Source of the DNA: Chitinophaga sp. CF418
GTDB lineage: Bacteria; Bacteroidota; Bacteroidia; Chitinophagales; Chitinophagaceae
Length of the DNA: 64,000 nt
Assembly: GCF_900142925.1 (NCBI RefSeq)
Contig: NZ_FRCN01000009.1
Coordinates: 158,494 to 222,493, forward strand
Direction: 5' to 3'
Made by a program: the position numbers and the translations under genes. The notes beneath the pieces are model-generated. The model searched no databases and was not told where the DNA came from. It was given only the letters and a program-made list of their open reading frames with translations. This document shows positions 10,375-20,482 of the stretch, one piece after another. Positions within the stretch are counted from its first letter, which is position 1. Every line of letters starts with the position of its first letter.

Positions 10375-13300
10375 ATGAAAATAGATTTTTCTACCTCTTA
10401 CCCGGTTTTCAAAAAGGGGCAGCAGCTGAAGAGCAGCAGCCTGACTGGTATTGTCACTTTTACAGGGACGGAGGACCAGGATACCCGTACTTACCTGGAA
10501 GGATCAGGTATCTTTTATGGTCTTGATGTAGATGTGAACGCAACGGCAGGTACTGTCAGCCTGAAACCAGGTACAGCAGTGACTTCGGATGGGCAGCTCT
10601 TTTCATTGGAGGAAGAGATCATTTATAAAGGGATCTTCAAAAAGGATGGGAAAGATATTGACGTACCGGTGCTGGATCGTACAGCCACTGTCATGGTGCT
10701 CACCACTGCGGAAGATAACCACAATGAGCTTATCTACCGTTTGTCGGGCACTGATCCAGGCTCTCCGGAGAGGGAGAAAGATACCACGCCGTACCTGATC
10801 GTCCTTATTGTGCGCAGTGATGAATCAACCGAAGACAACTGTCTGTATGGTTATGAGAACAGTGAAAGCAAAAAGAGCCTGGAAGTTGAAGCTGCACTGA
10901 TTCCCAAAAGCTTCTTCAAGCAGTCAGACCTGGATGCCTGGTTTATCAATGATGCTACAGATGCAGGCGATAAAGACCCGGTCATCAACCGCTTTGGTTA
11001 TACGCCGAGTGAAGGAGGGCCGCATATCTCCTTCGAGCACTTTACCAGCTGGTCTGCTGTCAGCAATGGCTTTAACGATGTTTGTGAGGCTGCAGAACCA
11101 CTGATCGGAGCTGCCTTTAAATCTGTGTATGAACTGTTGAAGGAAAAACTCGGTCTGGACCTGGCCAATCCATTCGATAACCTCGCAGAGAACCTGGCAA
11201 AGCTGCGCAAAGATGTTAAAGACAGCGGTGGCAAAGAGTTCCCCTGGTTGTATGATTATTACAGGGACCTGGTGGCTACCTATGAGGAGCTTGTTGCCAC
11301 AGACCTGTTCAGCTATTTGTCCCTGATGCCAAAGAAGGACCGCTTCCGTGGATATATAGCGCTGCATAGCATCCGCACAGATCAGATAAATTACCGTATG
11401 GGACTTTACAGGCCTCCTTTTGCGGACCTGGGCATTGATGCAGTGGATAAACCCCGGCTGCTGATGGAACGTCTGAAATACCTGGCTGACAGAGCGCATA
11501 CACGTTTTGATGATGAGGATTTTCCTTCTTTCGGCGTATGTTTTACGCCGGATGCGGGTATCAATAAATTATTGTCGGAAAGGGCCATTCCTTTCTATTA
11601 TAAGAATCCATCCGAACTATCGGCACGCTGGAATGCAGCAGCGACCCGCAATCGCCGCACCTTCAACATTCCCGGCATTACTGACGAAAAGGACAGGAAG
11701 TTCCTGCTGGCCAATATGGATGGGTATGACTTTTTCCGCATTAAAGGACATACAGGTAAAACGGTACAGGTAACGCAGGATGCTATTAGTGACCTGCGCA
11801 GGGATCTGCACCTGCCTTTTGATGTTAAGGTGGTATACCTGGGGGAAGATGAAGATATGGATAAGCTAATCCGGGAAAGGTCAGCGGAATTCAGTGATCT
11901 GACCGTCCTGCTGGAGAAGATCGTGAATGACATCCGTTGTGCACGTACCTGTTCTGATAATTTTGAAACGGTGATCTTCGGACGCGAGTTCGACCGGAAT
12001 GATATCGGAGATATGTTTGAGGCGCTGGTAACCCTGTTTGGCAAGCCGCCTGTAGATCTCGAAAAGAAACTTACTGAGATCTGCAGCAGGGAAGGTACTT
12101 GTTACGATGAAGATAAAACGTGCTGCCGGGCGCATTTAACGTCTCTCTATGCCGTGTGTGAAGAATATGTTCGCCGCAAGGGAGAACTGACAGGCAGCCT
12201 CTTATTTCACCGTTTTGCGGAGCAGCACCCGGGACTTGAACACAATGGCGGCGTACCTAAAGGTGGCACCCTGGTACTGGTATGTGCAAAGACCAATGTG
12301 GCTTCCCTTTCGGAAGAGGATAAGTCAAGGCTGGTGAACCTGCTGCTCAGCAGTAAGGAAGAAGAGAAGGCGGCTGCTATCAGTCTGGCGAAAGAACTGG
12401 AGGGATATGAAGTAGTGGCGGATTTCTGCCTGCCTTATATCTGTTGTTCCAGCAAGCCTGCTATCAACCTGATACTCCAGGAGTCTCCACCGGTAGCCCG
12501 CTTTAGCATTGTTAAACAGGAAGAGACGTCCGGAGGCGAGGCTGTCGCGATATCGCTGAAGAACCAGTCGCTGCGGGCAGATGCTTATCATTGGGAACTG
12601 TTCGACTATAAAGGCGTGTTTATAACAGATAAGGACACTACAAATCTCAGCGAAGTAGTAGCATTTGAATTGGAGCGGAAGCGGGGAGTAGTGTTTACCG
12701 TTGTATTAACAGCATCCCGTGAAGGTATGGAAAGCCAGTTTTCAAAGGAGATCACTATCTGTCCGCTGGGTAATGTGAAATTGACCAGCAACGGTAAGGA
12801 TACTGTAGACTGGGACATCTCCCGCACAAATGAGATCGGCCTGGAAGCCACTCCTTATGGCGGCGCCTTCAGCCTCATTTTACAACAGAACGACAACCAG
12901 GAACCTATTGATCCTTTAAGTTTTGATGTTACCTGGAAAGAAGACAAAAAACATGCAACCTTGAAAGTGGATGAGCCGCAGGTGGGTATTTACTTTTTAG
13001 AGTACACGTTTGAAGATGTTCAGGATTGCAAGGACTCGTCTGCAAGGCTTCAAATCAGTGCTTACGTGCCGGATAGTAAGCAACCCGCAGTGGATACAGA
13101 TACGGCTACGGACCCGAACGCGAATGCGAGATCGCTTGTCAATACTGATACTGCGTTTAATAAACGTATACTTGGATACCGCAGCGTTGTCAACAAAATG
13201 CCGAAGGAAGATGATACACTGGCGGAAGATAATCGCTGGGCAGATACCAAAACCTTCCTGCTGGCCAGTGGAGCACCTGAGACACTGCATGTGGCTTATG

Positions 13301-13590
13301 AGAAGCTGCAGACAACATTGCAGACAGGATTCACTAAACTGAAAGCTGCGCAAAAAGCGCAGGTGATCAGGATGCTTGTTTATGCTACTGCCTATTATAT
13401 CGACAGGCTGATAGTTGAATCACCTGAGAAAGTACCTGCAATAGCCAGAAAACTGGTAAAGACCGCAGCTGAATCTATCACCGCACAGCGGGATGGTCTG
13501 GCACAGTGGCAGGAGGTATGGAATACCACCGGTATTGTTACTGCAGAGAATGAAAAAACAGTAAACACTTATAAAGGATTGATCGCTTAA
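10375..13590 (+). CDS. Large eCIS-associated protein of unknown role, Ig-like C-terminal half
   Basis: A 1071-aa protein I do not recognise as a named family beyond its position in Bacteroidota eCIS loci, between the Afp12-like and tape-measure genes. The N-terminal ~180 residues are beta-rich and begin with a YPVFKKGQQLKSSSL segment. The centre is mostly helical, with a Cys-rich stretch at about 520-600 (CARTC, CSREGTC, TCCRAH) and CLPYICCSS at about 690. Residues ~705-905 look like two Ig/PKD-type beta domains. The tail is helical. Its stop codon overlaps the next ATG by one base, so translation is probably coupled to the tape-measure gene. A structural baseplate or collar role is plausible but unproven. 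Confidence 0.65.
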   Translation: MKIDFSTSYPVFKKGQQLKSSSLTGIVTFTGTEDQDTRTYLEGSGIFYGLDVDVNATAGTVSLKPGTAVTSDGQLFSLEEEIIYKGIFKKDGKDIDVPVLDRTATVMVLTTAEDNHNELIYRLSGTDPGSPEREKDTTPYLIVLIVRSDESTEDNCLYGYENSESKKSLEVEAALIPKSFFKQSDLDAWFINDATDAGDKDPVINRFGYTPSEGGPHISFEHFTSWSAVSNGFNDVCEAAEPLIGAAFKSVYELLKEKLGLDLANPFDNLAENLAKLRKDVKDSGGKEFPWLYDYYRDLVATYEELVATDLFSYLSLMPKKDRFRGYIALHSIRTDQINYRMGLYRPPFADLGIDAVDKPRLLMERLKYLADRAHTRFDDEDFPSFGVCFTPDAGINKLLSERAIPFYYKNPSELSARWNAAATRNRRTFNIPGITDEKDRKFLLANMDGYDFFRIKGHTGKTVQVTQDAISDLRRDLHLPFDVKVVYLGEDEDMDKLIRERSAEFSDLTVLLEKIVNDIRCARTCSDNFETVIFGREFDRNDIGDMFEALVTLFGKPPVDLEKKLTEICSREGTCYDEDKTCCRAHLTSLYAVCEEYVRRKGELTGSLLFHRFAEQHPGLEHNGGVPKGGTLVLVCAKTNVASLSEEDKSRLVNLLLSSKEEEKAAAISLAKELEGYEVVADFCLPYICCSSKPAINLILQESPPVARFSIVKQEETSGGEAVAISLKNQSLRADAYHWELFDYKGVFITDKDTTNLSEVVAFELERKRGVVFTVVLTASREGMESQFSKEITICPLGNVKLTSNGKDTVDWDISRTNEIGLEATPYGGAFSLILQQNDNQEPIDPLSFDVTWKEDKKHATLKVDEPQVGIYFLEYTFEDVQDCKDSSARLQISAYVPDSKQPAVDTDTATDPNANARSLVNTDTAFNKRILGYRSVVNKMPKEDDTLAEDNRWADTKTFLLASGAPETLHVAYEKLQTTLQTGFTKLKAAQKAQVIRMLVYATAYYIDRLIVESPEKVPAIARKLVKTAAESITAQRDGLAQWQEVWNTTGIVTAENEKTVNTYKGLIA

Positions 13591-15425
13591 TGGAACAGCA
13601 ACATGCCATCGGAAAACTTTTGCTGGAAGTGCAACTGCCTTCCAGGGAGGAAGCCTTTGCATTGCAGGGAACACTGAGCACCCGTTGTACAACAGAGCTG
13701 GAACCGATGCTTTCAGCGCTGTTGGACAGCTGGGCAGATCCGGATACATTATTACAGATAGATAAACTGGAAATAGATCTGGGTTCCTGTGATCTGGAAA
13801 CATTGCGTAAGGAGCTACCGGATATGATCATCAGTTATCTCCGCAAGCATTCCCAGCGTATGCAGGCAGAGTTGGCACTGGAAGGAGGTATGCAAAGGAT
13901 CCCGCTGATACAGGGATACTATGAAAGCTGGTTATATTTCCTGGAGAGAGGTATTCTGCCATCTTCCGCCGTGAAATGGCAGCACTCAGAATGGGAAGCA
14001 GGTGTACTTACGGTATTATCTTCCGAGACATATGCTTTGCAACAGTGCAGGGTATTTTTCATGGAGCATCCATATGCTATCAGGAGACTGGTGTTACAGT
14101 TCTCTCCGGCCTTTGTTCAGAACTGGATACTGGCATATAGTGCCGATGCTTACCGGCAGGTGTTGCAGTTAACAGGCGAATGGGAAACGTTTATCTATCA
14201 TCCGCAGCTGCGGGAAGTGGTTAATGCAATCGTGCCAGTACAGCAGGAGATCATTCCTGCATTGCCTGCCAGAACAACCTATCATGAGAACGTTCTCATC
14301 TGGCTGATCGGGGAGGTAATAGTACCTGGACGTACGATGAGCAACGTAGCAATTCTTCAGCAACTGATGCAGCAATTGGTGAGTCAGGCAAAAGAAGATG
14401 TGGCACCCTGTTTATTATATGTTCTGCAGCAGGTGACCACAGAAACAGTGAAAGCACCTGTTTTATTGCGGCAGACGGCAACAACACTTGCCATGCAATA
14501 TGTACCTGAGATCACCGCCCTGCAAAAACAGCTGTTTACCAGACAGCAGCAGGAGGAGCGGCATAAACAGGTAGAAAAGCGGGATAGAGAGGATAGTGTA
14601 CAGGAGCGGCAGGATGATCCTGTAAAGGACAATACTGACCAGCAACAGCAGGCAACTGCCAGGGCCAGCCGTGAGCAGGAGCGCCAGGATGAGAAGACAC
14701 GCAGGGAGAAAGCAGAAGGAGAGGTAACGAAAGACAAAACATCCTCCATAAAAGAAAAAGAGAAAGCAGCAGCCGAAGAAAGGGCGAAAAGAGAAGCGGC
14801 AGAGAGGGAAGAATCAACAGCTGCAAAACGGTCTGTAAATAAGGACGCCGATCCTCAGGAGAAGCGGGCTTTGTCTTCATCTGCAGATGAAGAGCGTACA
14901 TCGGCCGAACCGCCTGCAGCCGGATCAGTTTATTACATTAATAACGCAGGCCTGATATTGCTGCACCCTTACCTGTCTTTTTGTTTTGATGCACTGGGAC
15001 TCAGAGAGGGACAGCAGTTCAAGGATGAAGCTGCGAAACACAGAGCAGTGCAGTTGTTGGGATACCTGGCATATGGAGAAGAAGAAATTCCTGAGTATGA
15101 TCTGGTATTACCTAAAATATTGTGTGGCATCCTGCCTGCAGAAGCGGTGAGACGCTTTATACCGCTTACGGATGAGGAGAAAACGGAAGCCAATGAGTTG
15201 TTAGCCGCTGTGATCTCTCACTGGAACGCATTGGGAAATACGTCGCCCGATGGTTTGCGTGGCAACTTCCTGTTAAGGGAAGGAAAGCTGGAATGGAAAG
15301 AGGAAGAGTGGCAGCTGTATGTAACACAGCAGGCGTATGATATGTTGTTAAACCAATTGCCATGGGGCTTTAGTGTAGTGGGATTATCGTGGATGCCATG
15401 GCTGATAAAAACTGTGTGGATCTGA
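13590..15425 (+). CDS. Contractile injection system tape measure protein (Afp14-like)
   Basis: A 611-aa protein that would set tube/sheath length during particle assembly. The N-terminal segment (HAIGKLLLEVQLPS, then IDKLEIDLGSCDLETLRKEL) and the C-terminal domain starting at YYINNAGLILLHPYLSFCFDAL and ending LPWGFSVVGLSWM are typical of the Bacteroidota CIS tape-measure family. Residues ~315-445 form a highly charged Glu/Lys/Arg/Gln stretch with strong coiled-coil character, the part expected to vary with tail length. Start ATG overlaps the upstream stop by one base; the next gene starts four bases after its stop. Confidence 0.85.
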   Translation: MEQQHAIGKLLLEVQLPSREEAFALQGTLSTRCTTELEPMLSALLDSWADPDTLLQIDKLEIDLGSCDLETLRKELPDMIISYLRKHSQRMQAELALEGGMQRIPLIQGYYESWLYFLERGILPSSAVKWQHSEWEAGVLTVLSSETYALQQCRVFFMEHPYAIRRLVLQFSPAFVQNWILAYSADAYRQVLQLTGEWETFIYHPQLREVVNAIVPVQQEIIPALPARTTYHENVLIWLIGEVIVPGRTMSNVAILQQLMQQLVSQAKEDVAPCLLYVLQQVTTETVKAPVLLRQTATTLAMQYVPEITALQKQLFTRQQQEERHKQVEKRDREDSVQERQDDPVKDNTDQQQQATARASREQERQDEKTRREKAEGEVTKDKTSSIKEKEKAAAEERAKREAAEREESTAAKRSVNKDADPQEKRALSSSADEERTSAEPPAAGSVYYINNAGLILLHPYLSFCFDALGLREGQQFKDEAAKHRAVQLLGYLAYGEEEIPEYDLVLPKILCGILPAEAVRRFIPLTDEEKTEANELLAAVISHWNALGNTSPDGLRGNFLLREGKLEWKEEEWQLYVTQQAYDMLLNQLPWGFSVVGLSWMPWLIKTVWI

Positions 15426-15428
15426 TCT

Positions 15429-18400
15429 ATGATAAAAGCAACCGATAATAAAAGCACGAGCAGTAAGGCGAAGCAGCCTGCCGGCAATTCCTTTTTTGGA
15501 AAGGAAGAGGGAGGTGGTGCTTTTTTCGGGGAGAAGGAGACGGCGAAAGAACCCTTTTTCGTTCAACGGAAACTGAGTATTGGAAAACCTGATGACCACT
15601 ATGAAAAACAAGCTGACCAGGTAGCAGATAAGGTAGTACAGCGTATGAGCGAACCTGCTGCTGTGCAGGCCAAAACTGTAGCTCCGGCTCCCGTGAGCAC
15701 AGTCCCTTCCGGGCATACACCCTCATCTGCCGCACAACCGGATGCCCTGCAAATGAAAGAGCAGGAGGGAAAAGAAGAAGAGATATCCGGAGAAGAGAAG
15801 AAACTGCAACGCAAGCCTATTTTCGATAGCATGGGCGACCCGCCGGATGATATACAGAAAAAAGGAAACGGCGATGATGCAAAAGATACAGCCAGCAGTG
15901 GGCTGGAAGACCGTTTACAGAAAACGAAAGGTTCCGGCACGCCATTGCCTTCTGATACGAAGACGGCGATGGAATCGTCTATAGGGGCAGACTTCAGTAA
16001 TGTGCGTGTGCATACTGGTACTGATGCGGCAGCGCTGAGCAACGACCTGCAGGCGCAGGCGTTCACACATGGAAACGATATTTATTTCAATGATAATAAA
16101 TTTGATGCAACCAGCAGTACCGGCAGGCATCTGCTGGCGCATGAGCTGACACATACGGTACAACAGGGCGCAGCTGTTCAGAAGAAAGCTGATCCGGGGA
16201 TAGTACCTGCTGTACAGAAAGCGGAAGGCAGCGCAGCGGGCGATACATCCGCAGAAGATAAAAAAGAAACTCCTGATGTACAATCTAAGGCAGTAGATAC
16301 CATACAACGTGCTCCGGGCGGAAAACCAGCAGCTGCGGGAGCGCCTGGTGGTGCTCCGGGTGAAGTGGTGAATATCTCTTCAGGTAGATTCAATCCATCG
16401 AAGAACCTTATTGAAGCAATCAAAGGAGCGGGCCATAAAGGTCTGGATGTTAATATCAATGCAGGTAAGGTAGCTGGTGCGGGTGTGATCAAAGTGAGAG
16501 AGAAGGAAGGTGTGATGGAGAGTCTGAAGAATGCATATCTGCCATTGAACATGCCACTATTCAGCGCTGCCAATCCGATGCTGGCCGTAAGATTGGCTAA
16601 CGGGGAGGTAAGCGGCTTTGCAACTATCGGACAAAGCAATGCGCCGGAGGCCATCCCTCAGTGGCTGCGTAAGAATGGTAAAGCGCTTGGCTGGCTAACG
16701 GGCATGGATGTAGAAAATGTGTTGTCAAAAGCAACGAATACCTTCGAGAACGGTACTTTCACATTTGCATTGAATGCAGTAAAGGTGAAGGTAGGCGGTT
16801 TCGCAGAGGCAACTATGGATATTGGTTTTACGAACATGAAACCATCGGTGAGCGCAACTGCGGAGCTGGATATACATGGAGTGGCTAAAGGCAATCTGAC
16901 CATTACGCTGATGGAAGATAAGATGACCGGAGAAGGCGCATTTGGTGTGAGCTTCAAAGGCTTCTCCGGAGAGATAGCAGCGAAGTTCCAGGAAGGCGTG
17001 CTGGATGTAAAGGGAATGGTGGGCTACTCCGGAGACAGGTTGAGTGGTTCGCTGATGCTGGTGATGACAGATAAGAAGACGGCAGACAATTTTGCAAAAG
17101 CACAAGTGGGAACTGTTTCTGCAGAAGAAGCAGCACTACCTGCTGAGGTGCCAGCAGCAGAGGGTAAAGGTCCTCGTGGTATGGCCGGTATGGGTACGCT
17201 GACCTTCAATATGACAGAATGGTTTGCCGGTAGTGTGAACGTGATCGTGGATGGTAAGGGTTTTGTGACCGTAGTCGGTAAGATTGCTCCGCCGAAAGAG
17301 ATCATTCTCTTCCAGCAGAGAGATTACAGTAAAGAATTGTTCAAGCTGGAAGCCCGTGCGGCTTACGGCATACCGGTGATAGGCAATGTATTTGTATTTG
17401 CCAATATGGCGCTGATCGCGATGGCGAAGGTAGGTCCGGCGAAGATATACAACATCGAGGTAGCGGGTACTTATTCGAATAATCCTGATATAGCGAAGAA
17501 TATCTCGCTCTCCGGTTCTTTGAATATGTCCGCTTATGCAGGTCTGCGTCTTCGTGCAGAAGGTGGTGCAGGTCTGGAACTGGCAGGACATGATCTGAAG
17601 GTAGGTGTGGGCGTCAATGCAGATGCCGGTGTGAAAGGTTATGTAGATGCAAGACCTACTATTGGCTATCGTGATCCTGGAGAGTTCTTCTTCAAAGGTC
17701 ATATGGAGATAGCGGCGCAGCCGTTCCTTGGATTGAGCGGAGATCTGTTCGTAGAACTGGATAGTCCGTGGTGGTCACCATTACCAGATAAGAAATGGAC
17801 CTGGCCGATCGGAGCGCTTGAATATCCGTTACCGGGAGAATTTGGTATCGGAGCAGATATGGAATATGTGTTAGGTTCTGGTAAGGTGCCTGAAGTGAGC
17901 TTCAGTGAGGCGAAATTTGATGGTACCAAGTTCATGACAGATCTTGTTGATGATCATGTACCACAGAAGAGTGGTGCAGGAGATAAGGAAAAACAAGGTA
18001 AGTTCGTTGATGGCGGTGCTGCGCAGGCCGGGCCAGCCAAAGGAACGCCTCCGCCTGCTGCACCGGGTAAACCTGGTGCGGGTGGTACACCAGCCGGTGG
18101 CGCTCCGGGAGCAGGTGGTGGAAAAGGAAAAGACAAGGATAAGGGCAAAGGTAAAGCAGATCCTGATGCCGTGAAGAACTTCGCTGCGGCCATGAAGAAA
18201 GTGAAAGAGCTGGAGGGTCATAAACCAATGACACGTACTGAATTGATGGCTACATTGGATGGTATTAAGAAGCAGTTCAATGTGAGCGGTATCAGCTTTG
18301 CTGCACAGGGCACTGATCTCTGGATGGTAACCGGTACCATGGCAGGCATGCCGAATAAGCAGTCAGTAAAAGTAAAGGCCATTATAAAACCTGGAGATGA

Positions 18401-19466
18401 GAAGGACGAGAAACAGGATAAGGATGCCGAAAAGCAACTGGCAGAAGGTGTAAAAGCACTGATCGCCAAAGATAAGGAAACCGCTGCCGGTGATAAAAAG
18501 TTGACTAAAACAGAGGCGGAGAAAGTGGCAGCTGATGTAGAGAAAACACACAATAAAACATTTAAATCGATCAACGTTATTGATAAGAAAGATCACTGGA
18601 ATTATCTGTATATTCAGAGAATGAAGAAGTCGGATGAAGTAACGGGAAGTGGCATGGACACAACCCCTGCAATTCCTCCGGGCTTTGTGGTAGGAGCATA
18701 TTTCAATTTTGGAGGAGAAATATACAAGATCACTGAGATAAAGAAAGACCAGGATAAGGTGCATATGGTAAACGTGAAGAATCTGCTGTCTAATAAGAAC
18801 TTCAGGAAGAAGAAGCCTGAAGACAGACTGCCTGGTGAAAGGGTATTTACGATCAGTATAGCACTTTCAAAAGGATCAATAACTGAGTATTCAGATACTG
18901 TTCCTGCGGTCAGGAAATTCCCTGCAAGCTGGGGTACCGCCGGATCGAAGAGTGTGCGCCCATGGCTGTATGACAATATGCATAACTGGAAAGGCAGAAG
19001 GAATGAGATCAATGCTGATCCGGTGAAGGGGAAGAAAGCTATGATCAATAAGGTATTGGCGGCCAAGGCGAAGGCAATCGCCGGTGATGATAAAGATTGG
19101 AAAGTGTTGTCAAAACATGACCCGACAGATACTACGATAGGTGCTATGATCATCAATGAGGGGGCTGATTATAATAATTATGATCCGTACAAGATCCCAT
19201 ATGAGGTGGATCACATCCATGATCTTGGTAATTTATGGACAACGATAGGTCGCGATAGTAATGATAGTACAAGAGAAAAACAGCTGCGGGAAGATACTAA
19301 TCTGCGTGTAGTGACAGAGGCGCATAACATAAAGATGAGTGGTGACAGATATGAGATGTCCGTTGGGCCGAACTTTATAAGTTCGATCGCAGAGGACAAC
19401 ACGCCGGGTGCGAAGACGATAAGAGGCTCAGGCGGTAAGGCAGGAGCAGAGGAACCATTCCTGTAA
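15429..19466 (+). CDS. eCIS-core (DUF4157) protein with C-terminal HNH-like domain; candidate effector
   Basis: A 1345-aa protein. The N-terminus has three FF motifs (SFFGKE, AFFGEK, PFFVQRK) and then LSIGKPDDHYEKQADQVAD. The DUF4157/eCIS-core domain spans about 170-246 and ends in H238-E-L-T-H242. Residues ~310-830 are a long Gly-rich beta-repeat region, ~845-915 a Pro/Gly/Lys linker, and ~915-1240 an alpha/beta region. The tail has VDH (D1261-H1262) followed by DTNLRVVTEAHN (H1299-N1300), the spacing of an HNH/His-Me-finger nuclease. DUF4157 proteins are linked to eCIS loading, and polymorphic C-termini often carry the toxin, so this is a likely cargo nuclease. Toxicity is inferred. Confidence 0.75.
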   Translation: MIKATDNKSTSSKAKQPAGNSFFGKEEGGGAFFGEKETAKEPFFVQRKLSIGKPDDHYEKQADQVADKVVQRMSEPAAVQAKTVAPAPVSTVPSGHTPSSAAQPDALQMKEQEGKEEEISGEEKKLQRKPIFDSMGDPPDDIQKKGNGDDAKDTASSGLEDRLQKTKGSGTPLPSDTKTAMESSIGADFSNVRVHTGTDAAALSNDLQAQAFTHGNDIYFNDNKFDATSSTGRHLLAHELTHTVQQGAAVQKKADPGIVPAVQKAEGSAAGDTSAEDKKETPDVQSKAVDTIQRAPGGKPAAAGAPGGAPGEVVNISSGRFNPSKNLIEAIKGAGHKGLDVNINAGKVAGAGVIKVREKEGVMESLKNAYLPLNMPLFSAANPMLAVRLANGEVSGFATIGQSNAPEAIPQWLRKNGKALGWLTGMDVENVLSKATNTFENGTFTFALNAVKVKVGGFAEATMDIGFTNMKPSVSATAELDIHGVAKGNLTITLMEDKMTGEGAFGVSFKGFSGEIAAKFQEGVLDVKGMVGYSGDRLSGSLMLVMTDKKTADNFAKAQVGTVSAEEAALPAEVPAAEGKGPRGMAGMGTLTFNMTEWFAGSVNVIVDGKGFVTVVGKIAPPKEIILFQQRDYSKELFKLEARAAYGIPVIGNVFVFANMALIAMAKVGPAKIYNIEVAGTYSNNPDIAKNISLSGSLNMSAYAGLRLRAEGGAGLELAGHDLKVGVGVNADAGVKGYVDARPTIGYRDPGEFFFKGHMEIAAQPFLGLSGDLFVELDSPWWSPLPDKKWTWPIGALEYPLPGEFGIGADMEYVLGSGKVPEVSFSEAKFDGTKFMTDLVDDHVPQKSGAGDKEKQGKFVDGGAAQAGPAKGTPPPAAPGKPGAGGTPAGGAPGAGGGKGKDKDKGKGKADPDAVKNFAAAMKKVKELEGHKPMTRTELMATLDGIKKQFNVSGISFAAQGTDLWMVTGTMAGMPNKQSVKVKAIIKPGDEKDEKQDKDAEKQLAEGVKALIAKDKETAAGDKKLTKTEAEKVAADVEKTHNKTFKSINVIDKKDHWNYLYIQRMKKSDEVTGSGMDTTPAIPPGFVVGAYFNFGGEIYKITEIKKDQDKVHMVNVKNLLSNKNFRKKKPEDRLPGERVFTISIALSKGSITEYSDTVPAVRKFPASWGTAGSKSVRPWLYDNMHNWKGRRNEINADPVKGKKAMINKVLAAKAKAIAGDDKDWKVLSKHDPTDTTIGAMIINEGADYNNYDPYKIPYEVDHIHDLGNLWTTIGRDSNDSTREKQLREDTNLRVVTEAHNIKMSGDRYEMSVGPNFISSIAEDNTPGAKTIRGSGGKAGAEEPFL

Positions 19467-19484
19467 TAAAAAGAATAGTTAGTT

Positions 19485-20471
19485 ATGGAATTGACATTTA
19501 AGAATAAGGAAGCTGTACTGAGTATGGCTGTCAGTCCAGATGGAAAATGGCTGGCAGTGGGTAAGATCGTTGATGCAGACCGTAATCCCAGTCTGACTAT
19601 CTGGGATACGAATACCTGGGAATGTGTGGCAGAAGAGGAAGCTGGCAATGTATCAAGTATAGTGAGTCTTTCTTTTAACAGGCATAGCAGCACACTGGCG
19701 TATCTGACAGCGGAAGATCATATCAGGTTCTTCGATCTGAAAGATATGTACCTGACCAGGGAAATGGCATGGGATAAACCTTACAAGGTACGTTACGGAG
19801 CACATGAAGACCTGTTAATGGTGACAGGAAGAGACTTGTCTATACTGGATAAGGACGATATAGAGGTGTTCAATTATAGTGACTATAAAGGCTATGAGCA
19901 TACGGAAGGTTTATCGCCGGAGTTGTTCAGGGATTATTACGGGATGTCGGACCAGCTGGAAAAAGTTTCCTATGGCAACAAACCTGTGGTAGCTGCTTTT
20001 CTGCAGGAAGACAGTGCTGTGATCATAACAGGAAATAATGAGGACAAGTTCTCTGTGTATGATATTAAATCCGGTAAACGCAAAGAGCAGTATCCTGGAG
20101 GTATTATACAGGCCGGTTATATGGAGACAGATAAAGCAGAAAAGTATCTGCTTGTGATCGGGCTGCTGCCATATGCTGATCTGATGTGGGAATTGCCGGA
20201 GATGAAAAGAGTGCTGTCTGAGAATATGAATGAAGAATTTCCGGGTTCTTCGGCCTTCAGGTTTCATCCTTCTTCCCGTCTTTTCGCTTTTGGAGGATCG
20301 GGAGGTAAGGTATTTCTCAGAAGTATTGAAACCGGTGAATTCCTAATGGAGAAAGATATCCATAAAAGGGAAGTAAGGGCGCTTGGGTTCAGTGCCGATG
20401 GAAAAATGCTGATATCCGGAAGTGCCGATGGAAGGGTCGTCCTGACGGATATTACGGAATATCTAACGTAA
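19485..20471 (+). CDS. WD40-like beta-propeller protein in eCIS operon
   Basis: A 328-aa protein without a signal peptide. WD40-type blades are visible at both ends: VLSMAVSPDGKWLAVGK...LTIWDTNTWECV near the N-terminus and VRALGFSADGKMLISGSADGRVVLTDI at the C-terminus; central blades are diverged. It sits 18 bases after the DUF4157-HNH gene and 11 bases before the ParA-like gene. Propellers of this kind act as protein-binding platforms; as the gene directly after a candidate toxin it could be a cytosolic immunity protein, chaperone or loading adaptor, but nothing in the sequence decides among these. Confidence 0.7.
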   Translation: MELTFKNKEAVLSMAVSPDGKWLAVGKIVDADRNPSLTIWDTNTWECVAEEEAGNVSSIVSLSFNRHSSTLAYLTAEDHIRFFDLKDMYLTREMAWDKPYKVRYGAHEDLLMVTGRDLSILDKDDIEVFNYSDYKGYEHTEGLSPELFRDYYGMSDQLEKVSYGNKPVVAAFLQEDSAVIITGNNEDKFSVYDIKSGKRKEQYPGGIIQAGYMETDKAEKYLLVIGLLPYADLMWELPEMKRVLSENMNEEFPGSSAFRFHPSSRLFAFGGSGGKVFLRSIETGEFLMEKDIHKREVRALGFSADGKMLISGSADGRVVLTDITEYLT

Positions 20472-20482
20472 TTATTGGTAAA

